Part shown: positions 13,025 through 24,600 of the stretch, piece after piece
How the letters are laid out: every line of letters begins with the position of its first letter
Position numbering within the stretch: the stretch's first letter is position 1
DNA from: Pohlia nutans
Lineage: Eukaryota; Streptophyta; Bryopsida; Bryales; Mniaceae
Length of the DNA stretch: 64,000 nt
NCBI GenBank assembly: GCA_022496805.1
Contig: CM040100.1
Location: 18,009,009-18,073,008 of the forward strand
Reading direction: 5' to 3'
Made by a program: the position numbers and the translations under genes
The notes under the pieces: model-generated
What the model saw: only the letters and a program-made list of their open reading frames with translations
Told to the model about the DNA's origin: nothing
Databases searched by the model: none

Positions 13025-13105
13025 GATGTTCCCTCACATTGGATGAATTTCCTTCGCATTGAATGATGTTCCTTGGCACTGGATGATGTTCCCTCACATT
13101 GTTTT
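13025..13105. repeat. Short ~24-bp tandem repeat
   Basis: About four imperfect units resembling GATGTTCCCTCACATTGGAT. Non-coding. Confidence 0.6.
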
Positions 13106-13751
13106 AAGGTATTGTATCCTACTTATGACATGTGACCATTTGTGACACCTACCAATGAAAGCTCCCATTTGTATCATTAATTTATTTTTTCATTGTTGCT
13201 TTGCAAAAAAAATATGAAAATAAAATGTGAAAGTGTCACTTATGGGTGGAAAAAATAATAATTTGGAAACATGAACCTCTTCTGTAAGGCCATCTAAAAA
13301 ACTATTCAAATCATGTGATCGTTTTGGATTAAATACATGACTGTTTAGTATAGGACTTTTTCCCTAATATTGGGGAATCTAGTGACAGTTTTAGAAAATC
13401 TTCAAAAAATTAATTGAAAACTACATAATTCCGCTTGCTATGACATTATGTTTTAATTCACCTCATGTGATTATTATTTTTTTAAATCCCATCACCTTTC
13501 TAAAATATCATATTCTAAAGGGATCAGGAGGGCCACCTTACAATTACAATGCCACGCGTGCGTGCAGATATGAAGAGTATCCATAGTGTGCTCACCCTCC
13601 CAATATGTGAACTGGGATGTAGCTCCCTACAAGATTGTGGCCACTGCCCTTTTGAAGCGCAACCTCAGTTTTGATCCTCCTGGATTCAACTTCTCCAGTC
13701 TCTCTGCCACTTGGACTTCTCCAAGTTCTAATTTCAATTTTACATCAAACA

Positions 13752-14328
13752 TTAACCCCTAAATGCCTAGAGCCCTCTCCAAATTCGGTAGTTTTGCAAA
13801 GATGCATTATAAAATGCAACCTAGAGGGATATTTTGAACTTGATATATGAATAAAAGTTGTCCATTATGAATTTTAAATTCTATCCATACGGTTAGATCT
13901 ATGATTGCTATTACCAATAATTTTGTATAAAATTTGAAACGTGAAATTCAAAATTATTTTGTAATTCAATTATGAATAAGATATTGACAATCTACGGATG
14001 AATTTTTTTGTGATTGGTTGAAATGTAATACTCTAAGTGTAGTGATTTTTGGAGATTTTTTGGTTGCTTAATTATATGAGTTGACTTTTTTTAGAGCACT
14101 TTTACACTGAAATCTTCATTATTTTGGGTGAATCACTACAACATGAAATGAGGCATAAAAATTTCACAAATCATCCCCTTTCTAATCGGATCACATATGC
14201 ATGATGCTAACTTCCCATAGAATCTACAGTAAAAATTCCACACTGCTAAAAGTGCATGATGGATGAGAAATTATGGATGAAATTTGTACATCGTCCAAAA
14301 AATGGACGCTTAGGCAGTTAAGGGTTAA
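13752..14328. mobile_element. TTAA MITE, 577-bp family, copy 1
   Basis: Edges are TTAACCCCTAAATGCC and GGCAGTTAAGGGTTAA. The perfect hairpin CGTCCA/TGGACG is at 14292-14308, 20 nt from the right edge. It is the same length (577 bp) as copies at 28105-28681 (reverse orientation) and 58187-58763 (reverse). It is AT-rich and has no ORF. The right TTAA is shared with the next element. Confidence 0.85.
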
Positions 14329-15061
14329 CCCCTAAACGCCGCCCAGACCAAAAAATGGCTTATGAATGAAGCTGACTGTTCAATTCCAAGTGCTACGTGG
14401 ATGATTTCCATCCAATTCTTTTGTGAAGGACTTTGCTTGGTCATGCCACCCCTTCAAGTTAAATTCAGATCATTCAAGCTATTTTTAGATTTTACATGGG
14501 GTCCCAACTACCAAAAGAGTCATAAAAACAGTTCACCGTGTAGTGTATTTTGAAATTTTTTGCTTGTTCTGCTTAAACTAAATTTAGACCATGAAAATGA
14601 GTTCCATTGCATTTGAGCTTAACTAACAAAATGAAGCTTGCCACTTCTAATTTCAACTCCACTTTTAATTTCTGAAAAAATTTGAAAATTGAGTGTTTTA
14701 TTGTAGTTACAAGTTCGGTAGGCATTACCAAGGTGTAGCAAAAAAAATCTAAATTTAGATATACAGTTGATTTTCATTAACTAAACTGTTCTTCATTGTG
14801 ATTTGCACCTTTGGTAAAAAAAATCGGAATTTTCTAGTACATTTTGTAATTGATATAGATTTTCTTTACAATCACTTCAAAAAAACCATAGCAATTTCAA
14901 ATTTTCACCAAAATTTATGAAAAAATCATGATTTGTAGGAGACATGTGACTTCATCTACTAAAAATATAAAATTGAATTATTATATTATTTTTAGTCACA
15001 AAATTGAGTGTGACAGATATAGCATGATTCCATGGTCATAGGCCTAACCTTTAGGGGTTAA
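14325..15061. mobile_element. TTAA element abutting the previous one
   Basis: Starts TTAACCCCTAAACGCC and ends TTTAGGGGTTAA, reusing the TTAA at 14325-14328 that closes its neighbour. A decayed hairpin (AGACCA, 5 nt, TGGCTT) sits 20 nt from the left edge at 14345-14361. The interior differs from the 577-bp family. The short ORF inside (63 codons) has no recognisable features. Confidence 0.7.
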
Positions 15062-16640
15062 GCTAGAAAGCCTTAATAAGTGTGACCACAATCAGTGGTT
15101 TAATTTTTCAGTCCTATGGGATGGTTCGAAAAAATCCACTTAAATACTTTTTTCAGATTCAGTAGTTTTGGGCTTCCAGCTTGTCCGCTGAAGTAGCAAT
15201 GACAGTTTCTCATTGTCAAGAATTATTTACTATAGTGTGAATTCTGCAATAAGGTGTCTATCCTACCTTGTCATTGAAGCATAGAAGTGTGTGGTTAGAA
15301 CTGAATAAGGTACCGGGGTGGTCTACCTAAGGTAGAAATACGGAAAATTGTGAGGACCCCATGAACCAAACTGTAGACTTTTATTGAATAGAGACATTCT
15401 TCACTCATTTCTGAGAATGTTTGACACCTGTGACAATTTTAGATGTAAGATGTCATATTTCTTAAAGGTGAGTTAATTTGGTAGGAGATTAGATAAGCAC
15501 ATGTGGTTCATGGGCAAAATGTCCTATCAGTTTTGGGTGATTCCTTGCACGAAATTGTTTATCACAATGCTTTGTTATTGAAGAGTTTAGGAAATAGTTT
15601 CAAGGTTTAACAAACTTTTCATGGAAATAAAAATTATGGAATCACATTGCCACTTCATGATTTTTCTTCTCTCTATAGAAAGATAAGTCCTTGCCATAAC
15701 TCCCATTTCTATTGTACAAAACTTCTTATATTCTTGAAATGTCTATTTTCAAGGATTTTCTCTTGTGTGGTAAGGGCCTAAGTGTCATACCACACGAAAG
15801 GTCTCAACCTAAAAAAAAACTATGTCTCAGTTAATCTACAAAAAGCTACAAAATCCTACTAACAAGTCTCTTTATTTCTTTGCCTCTAGAGATGGACGCA
15901 AATGAGTGTGACCGAGCTGGTCTAAGTGGATACATCTATTATATTAAATGCACATTGTCACACCATCTATCATGACATTGTTGTCACAAAAACAGTCATG
16001 TTTTCATTCAGAATGTTTCATCCTCTGTCATCTTGAATTTTTTTCATCCTCTATCATCCTGAATGTTTTTCATCCGGTTCTACAAGACTTTATCCAATAT
16101 TTTTCATCCGATTCTATAAAACTTTATCCAATATTTTTCATCCGGTTCTGTAAGACTTCATTCAACTCTCCAAGTTCATTGTTGCAGTGCAACAGGTATG
16201 TGCTAAGGTAGAAGACCCGATTTCCAACCGGGACAAATTCCCGACCAGTGCCAGGGCGTACATTTTAGGTTGGACCTCGAAATTCTCATGTAGCCGGTAT
16301 GGACATTTTAGGGGTGGACAGTTTTTGGCACCTCTACATCTCTAACTTCAAAAATTCATAAGTAATTCAATAATAGTCTGAAAAATATGGTTCGAGTTGG
16401 ATTGGGCTTGTACAAACTCTGCACATATTTTTGAATCATTTTGATAGCCACTCCAAAAACAGAACTTGCTGAACCTGAAATTCGGACGGGAATTGGGTCC
16501 GCTACCTTAACTAGTTTCATTTAAGGGCATTGAAAGAGGGAGCCTGGGCGGTCCACTGTACTTCCAGCGGACATTGGTAATTTAAAATCCGGGAGACTTT
16601 CAAAGCATGTGCACAACAATCGTTAGATCAGCTTGGCCAT
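15062..16640. other. Intergenic with a small tandem repeat
   Basis: 16062-16170 holds three imperfect ~37-bp units built on TTTTCATCCGGTTCTACAAG. The rest shows no gene. The region 16200-16600 lies downstream of the ATG9 stop codon and may include its 3' untranslated region. Confidence 0.45.
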
Positions 16641-16648
16641 GGCTGTCT

Positions 16649-18601
16649 TTAGTATGCATCCCGGGCAAATGGAAATTCCAAACGAGGACCATGAATTCCC
16701 CTCCTTCTCGACATCTCCATCTGCTCTTCACCATCATACAAATCATATTCATTCTCACTTTCAGCAATCATCGCTTGACCTGGAACAAACGTCGGAGGCT
16801 GGAAAAGGCTGTTTTCAGGGTTAGTACTACAACTTGCTGTTGACCTGCCGCGAGCCCACCACCGGCTAGTTTGACAGTCCATGGGCAAATCTGTCACACC
16901 TCCTGGAGGCTCTGTTATATCACCACGGTCCTTGATTGGTAAAGTTCTCTCCTTTGTTACTGTAACCCAGCCTTCACGATCACGCAACAAACGGTCAGCC
17001 TCTTGTGATGATTCATAAAACTTGTCCAGCCAGTACATGTGCTCCGAATTTTCCGCAGCTGGTCCTCGCAGGTCGGTGTAATACGAGCCGGAAGGAGGGA
17101 TGTTCACAATAGTGTGTCCAAAGCTGCTAGAGCGAGTATTAGAAAGTCTAGATAATTTTCCAGACCGTCTGAGTTGAGCAACAGATGAAAACTGCTGACT
17201 CATCATGGATGCATTCTCCTCATTTCGTACACGGAAGTCGGCCAACGTTGACATGAGTTGTTTGCCCTTTCCATCAGGTTCCCAATTGGGATAATTCGTT
17301 TTGAAGCTGCAAGAATTCAAAACAATTCATGATTAGCAAATCCTCCATAGTGGTATGTGCATACATAACTGGGTACTGGCCTCATATGGGTACCGGTGTG
17401 ATGCGTCACACTATGTGTGACTTATGTGTAACTCATGTGCTAGAAATTCCATTTTTAACACCATGTATGCAGCTGCAGCATACCATCTATAACATTATTT
17501 AATTTATGTAATTTTGTAGTTTTTTAGTCTTATAAAAATGATATTTTTTAAAAATCACACTATTTTTGAAGGGGGTGCCCATATCACACCATTGTCCAAT
17601 TGTCACTCTTAACAACTGAGCATAGTTGCTATTGTTAATCACACATTATTATTTATTATTATTCTTATCATTGTTGTTATAGTTGTTGTTATAGTTGGGT
17701 TTGAATGTCAAGTGAAAGAGGATTCCAATGCACTATAGCATGTATTATTTAAGCACCATATGAATAAGTTATGAGTTTTCAAAGTATTGCTTGTAAGTGT
17801 ATCCAAAATTGATCTTAGAAGTTTTCATGTTCTACATGTGTAATCAATATCTACGTTTTAGTGTTGCTTTTGGGTTCAAATGTAGGGGTCGCAAATTAGG
17901 TCCATATATTATGGATGTACATACCTTAATGTAGAAGTGAATATTTTCCATATGGAAGTTGCTCCAATGAACAGCTAAAGTATTATACAATGAAAGTATT
18001 ATACAATGAAAGTCTAGTACCGAAATTTAGTTACAATTTTCTACTATTAATTACGCAGTCGGTGTTACGGTGGCCGGCAGTGTTTACCTTATGAAAGATT
18101 TCTCCATTTTGCCTTGTGTACTGCGTCGGTCCTTCCTCGAATGAAAGGGAGATCCATACTTGGAGTTTCCATGATGCTCAAAGTCGAAGACACTCAAGCT
18201 GCAAATGATGATTGCCATGTCAGTAAGGCAATATACGTAAAATTAATTCTTTGGAAAATTGTTAAAGATCAAAATGCTAAAGAGATTAATTCTAAAGATT
18301 CTTCTTTTTTTACAAAATTTACAGTATGTCTGCTATCATACCATAGCATACCAAACTTGAAATGTATTAATAATAGGTCACTTTGTATAGAAAGGTCAGT
18401 TCCAATAAATACAGACTATAATTTGTTTTTCAAGCCAGACAGTAAGCTCAGGGCTGCAATGTACTAAACATGTACGAGTATACATGAGTGCACAAAAGGG
18501 GTATTAGTTTGAACACTGTCGTATTACGTATACATACAATAAACACATTTAGAACTAAAAGTATTCATGTATACTCGTGACGTTAAACATATATTAAAAC
18601 G

Positions 18602-18641
<40 letters not shown>

Positions 18642-21600
18642 ATATATATATATATGTATATATGTATATATATATATGTATATGTATATATATATATGTA
18701 TACAAAGGTATTTAGACATATAACCTCTCATATACAAGGGGGTTTTTAGTAGGGGTCATGAATGCACTTGATTCTCAAACATAATGTAGAGTGCACCCCC
18801 CGGGACACTAAGAACCCAAATAGCTGTTTGAGCCACAAAAACAATATTGAAAACAATCCTTGTTGAAATCCTAACAAATATAATTATGCCATAATACAAA
18901 CACTAATGAAAAAGGGTTTTGTTTCTGCACTCTTTTTTCAGACACTATTTTCAACACTTTCTAAGTACCAATAAGTCTGTAGTGTTGGCTCCAAAAACAA
19001 TGTTGAAAACAATGTTGAAAAGAGTGTCAAAAACAACACCCTAACCTTTTTTGGTAGTGCCAAACCACTCATTTAGAAGCAGGCTAGTTTGTTCACCTGC
19101 AAACGTGGCCAACACCTTCAATATGAACAGTAAAATCCTCTACAAACTGCAGCACATCGTCTACACACTGTAACACAGCCAAGTATCGTACCAACAGTAA
19201 GTTTCAGAACTTCAGAATCTAAATGTGATCAAATACCTACTAGGCTATACAATCACCATTTGTTCAAACTTAAGCCATGAAAGTCAACAACTACTAAAAG
19301 TCTCCTTATTACATTGTTTAGTTTAGGGTTTAGGGTTTTAGTTTTTGACAATAGCCTTTAGGGCTTGGGGTTTTAGATTTCGACATTAAGATAATTTAGT
19401 TTACCTTTGGCAACGCAAAGATGAGAATGAAGGGTGTCACAAAGATGGACATGATCTCCTCAAAGAATAGAGCTGCTCTATACTGCATGATAAAACAAGT
19501 TCCCGAATTTTAAGGTTAGCTAGAATAAGCACACAGTGAACAAACTTGAATGACCCTTTAGAATTGTATACACTACAAAGAAATGAGACTCCTGTTATAC
19601 TCGCTCCATCCCATATAATTACGTTTTTTTTTCAGATTTTGATTTTGTCCTAAATGAATTAGATGACACCCATTTTCAAATGTTCATAGTGCACAAATTT
19701 CTTGGAGTTAAAAGCGAGCCTAAGTTTGTTTAAATTATTTGTTTCATTTGGTAAAACAGTGAGCAACAAATTAATATTGAGGGTCAACAAATTAGTTGTA
19801 AAATGATATCTTAATTTTTCAAAAGTGAAAGAGCTTTTATTACCTTAAACAGACCCTCAAACTCGCGCTGTACAGTCTCAGTATGTTCGGCACCTCGCCA
19901 ATGTTTAGGCATATAATGGGTATGGCTTGAAATCTGTTGCATGACCCCCTTTGGATCTAAAACCTCATGGTTTTCTATTATGAATTGCCTACACAAGGCC
20001 CAAATTACGAACAACAAGACGGATTGGTACCAGCCTAAGTTGTGGCTTTCAATCTGCCCAATCCCAAAAAAAACAAAAAACAAAAAAACACAAGGTTGTT
20101 AGACTCACAAAGTTTTTAATGGTAGATTAATGTTAACCCCTAAAGGACCGAGGATTCATGATTTTTTTAAATGGAAAATTCAATTATCATATTGTGAAAA
20201 ATAGCCCGGGGTGCACTGTACTAAACACGTACACGTGTACAGAAGGGGTATTAATTTGAACATTGTTGTATTACGTATACATACAATAAACATATTTAGA
20301 GCTGAAAATATTGACGTATGCTTACATTAAATATATATTTAGGACAGAATAGATCTGTATACAAAGGTTTTTAGACACATAACACCTTGTATACATGGCC
20401 AAGGTTTCTAGAAGGGGTCATGAACACACGTGGTCTTTAAACATAATGTAGAGTGCACCCTCCGGGAAAGATAGAATTTAGATGGAACCAAAATTTATAT
20501 CACCAGAATCAACGAATGTGTTGAAAAAATAAGTTTAAACCAAAAAACACTTCAAATGGAACCTATTAGTAGTCAAAAATGCTAAAAAAAAAACATGAGA
20601 CCCAATTTCATCCTTTTGGGGTTAATCTAATAGAAGATTGTGCATAAATAAATACATGTCAAAGTTATGGGAGCTTTGTTTTTTCAAAACATGAATTCTA
20701 TATGGAAGAAAAAGAAATTTGGACAAATTCTTGGAAATCGACATTTGCCTCAATAGATTTTTGTAATTTGGAAAATGAGTGTTGAATTTGCTGCCAATTT
20801 ACAATATTTAAAAACATTAGATCTATATTAAGATAATGTTGAATTAGTGTCAATTTAAATTTGACTTATTTGTTAACTTTCATTACTGGTTTTTAGGGTC
20901 GCTTCACACTATGGTCGAAGGTTGAGAGGCCGTCGATTTCCACCAATTGGATTGCAAGAAACCAAGAGTTCGGCCTCTTGACCCTTCACACTAGAGGCCA
21001 AAGTCCAAAGGCCATCACCCTCCAAAATGCTTACATGGCAACACGTTTTGATCAAGGCGACGGCCTCTCGAAAAAAAGTTTGGGTCGGACGGGAATGGAA
21101 ACCCAAACTATGGTCGAGAGGTCGTCGATTTCTTTTCATAAAAAATAAAAACTATATTTTATTGCCTATTTTCAGTAGATTTCTTTGGACTCTCAACAAA
21201 GTTTGGCCACTCAATCCCACGGCCTCTCAACTTGGATGGCCATAGTGTGAAGTGGCCCTTAGTTTAAAGGTTTATCTTCAAATTGAGCACTATTTCAAAT
21301 TGGTAATTCAACCACCAAAACTGACCAGTGTGTTTGTTAACATCTATTTACAACATTGTGCATTAAATACAACCTTAATTTTTTACTAAAACAAAGTTTG
21401 AATGATTTTAACATCAATTATACCAAAGATACTAACAACATTCTAGTTGAACAAGCTGGGTTGAAAATAGTCACACAAAGCTACCTAAAATCATTTGCTT
21501 TCTAAATAGTAGAAGTGTTAATGATGATTCCAATTACAAAACCAATACCCATATTTAGTAATTTAGAACTACACAAAACCAAAAATCATATTGAGTAATT

Positions 21601-24600
21601 TAGGGTTTAGATTATACTCACATGGCCATTTAGAAGGAATTTGTTGATAAAGTCCATGAAAATGATAAGAATTAAAAATGAACCTGCTACGTATGTAACG
21701 AATTTTGCAATATATTCCATAACATGAGATGGAAACATTTTCACATATTCCATAGCAGGCTTATAGCTTAAATTTAAACGGTGTTTGAATATATGCTCCA
21801 ACTGGTAGTAAAAAACACCAAGTGTAATGTTAGGCCTAGTAGTAAATATTGTAAACGTTAAATTGTCCACTTTTTCATTAGGACCATAGTCTCAAAAGAA
21901 CTCTATTTAGATTGAAAATTTTATTAATGGTAAACCAATGTTAATGTAGTAGGACATTAGATCTATAGTAACTTAATATAAGTTAATGTTTGATTTGATG
22001 TTTTGTTGATTTGAATGATACTAATTTTACATTAGTATTGGATCAACGTCATTTACTTTACGCTAATGTTAACTTTAAAACATTATTCAACTCAATACAA
22101 AGACTACAATCATGAATGAAATGCCAATTAATTTAACAATAATTTTTTTTGATAATTTAATGAGAATTAGTTGTAATGATCATCTTGAAGTAGAAATGAT
22201 TATAGAATATGGAGAATGGAATTGAAAATATTACAAATGTTACTACCTCATTGAATTCTCGAAAGTTCCACTTTGCCAAATTTGACCACCTCCTCAAACA
22301 CATTAATTCAGGATTCAACATTCATAAATAGAAAGTAGAAGAGCATGAATATCACATAGAAAGGTGACACAGCTGCCATAGCAACACCAAGCCCGATCAA
22401 TCGCTTGCGCATTTGTGCATGATCACTTGTGAAGTCTCTATCCAACATATTATTACTGCAATGCAAATGTTATAAATAGTCTAAATTAGAACACATGAAA
22501 TGATAATATGGTATCATTCAATAAAAATGCAAGTTAGTAGTCACATTTTTAACCACAACTTATTTAAGCATTCCTACACAAACTAATTAAATTACTATAC
22601 CTTACACTAATAACACTAACTTGCACAAAATTCCAATTTTTGAAGTGCAACAAATACAGAAGTTTATAGTATTTTAATAAAATTGATATTACGTGATATA
22701 CGCTATCATACTATCTCAAATAGTGTAAGTGTTAACCGACTCTCATCCAAATCATATCATTTCATCCAAATTTATTCCGTTAGTTCCCACTATTAAGTAG
22801 ACTAAGTTTATTCAAATTAGTGTGAGGACTAATTACACCACTATAGGTGGAGGGCAGGGTTGACACATTTGTATAATATATGATCATTATTTTTGAAAAT
22901 TAAGGTTTGACAAATAGAACATTCATGGATAGTTTTCTTTTTTCACTTACTAATTAAATGCACTAGTACGAATGCTGTCACTTTTAAACTAGTCATTTGT
23001 GATTTAAATGGTCAAGTCTAGTGGCTCAATTTTTATCCTTCGTGCCCATTTTAAGTCAAAAGGGACCAGTTTCAACGAACCACGTATTTTCACAGATAAT
23101 GTTTCTTTTTTAAATTAATATTTCCTAGGTTTTCCAAATTTTCTAAATTTTAATTTTAGAAATTATTTTTGTGGATGCTCTCAAACAATCTACTTGCTAA
23201 ATATGCATTACATTAAATAATAATAATAATAATAATGATAATTATTATTATTATTAGAAGAGAAATGAACCCTCTAAGGTGCTTTTTTGATGTTCGGGCA
23301 AAAATCTAATTTTTTATTAGAATTCTTTTTTAAATAAAATTAATTTAAAAAATGAAATGTTAATAAAATGAAATAAAAAATATCATTTAAAAATATTAGA
23401 ATTTTTTTTAAATGTTCAAAGATTTTTTTGAATAATTTTTTATATTAATAATGTATTTAAAATTTAAAAAACTTTTAATATTTAAATATCCAATCTGAAA
23501 TGTCAAACCCATGCCACATCAGATTTCATTTTTTTAATATTTTTTTATTAATTAAATATTTTAAAAAAAAAATTCAAAAAGTTAAAATAAAAATAAAAAC
23601 TTGAGGCCTCTTAGAGGTCTCAAATTTCTTGTAATGTAACAATAATAATAAATTTTAAATTTTAAAATGCTAAATTTAGTAAATATTAAAATATTAGACA
23701 TATTGAATATTAAATCTTAGAAAATAAAGAATAAAAAAACCAGTGACAAATTTAACCGATAATACTTGCCTGTCAAACATGGGTTGAAAAATGCAGAAAT
23801 GAAGGCTCCATTCAACCATCTTTGTGAAGAGCAGTCGCTTGTCTTTGCCGCCATGGGTTCGCATAGGCCCGGCACCGGGCACCCATGACGGCAAATCAAG
23901 GGCTAATATTCCCTTATTCAACATACCAATGAGGTAATTTTCCTTGCGCATGATGCGGCTCACTATGTCCTGCGCTGAAAGTGGCCGCACAATACACAGC
24001 CGTTCATGTTGCTGCAATTGTACAATTCTGTCAACCAACGTCGGCCACGCCATTGTTTGTAATTCTCTTTTGGAGATTGCAAGCCTGCCACTCAAAAAAG
24101 TAAAGACTATGTTAGCTACTAGTTAGCATATAATGATATCCAAATGCTACTAAACAAGGTTGTCACCAAAAAAAAACTAATTTGTAAAATATATTCCACT
24201 CTTAGAAAAGGTGGCGCTTCTCAAGGAAATGTCCAGGCACAATCATTGTGTATGTGTGGAATTGGGCACCATTTGCCTGGGCATCTCTCTCAGTAGTGTC
24301 ACCTTTTCTACTAGTGTTTAGGATACTTGAAAAGATTCTAATAACAATATTTCACAATTTTTGAATAGGATAAATTGTAAATAACATATTTGACACTTGT
24401 TTGATACTCCTCTGTCCTTAAATATTGTCCTAGTTTTTGGCACATTTTAATTTAACGCTTTCTTTTTCAAATAAAGTTGTCTCAGTACTCGAAAAATGGT
24501 CTATCTCTGATAGTAGCATGAAACTTTTGTGTCACTCTCATTGTCTGCTTTATTTGAAGTGGAAAGTTTGGTCTCACTTTTGAAGTATACAATATAGGAC

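Noticed and set aside
16062..16170. Tandem ~37-bp repeat as a CRISPR-like array
   Set aside because: Units are contiguous and diverged, with no unique spacers, in a plant nuclear context.
18567..18749. 60-codon ORF of Tyr/Ile/Met
   Set aside because: Translation of a TA/TATG microsatellite.
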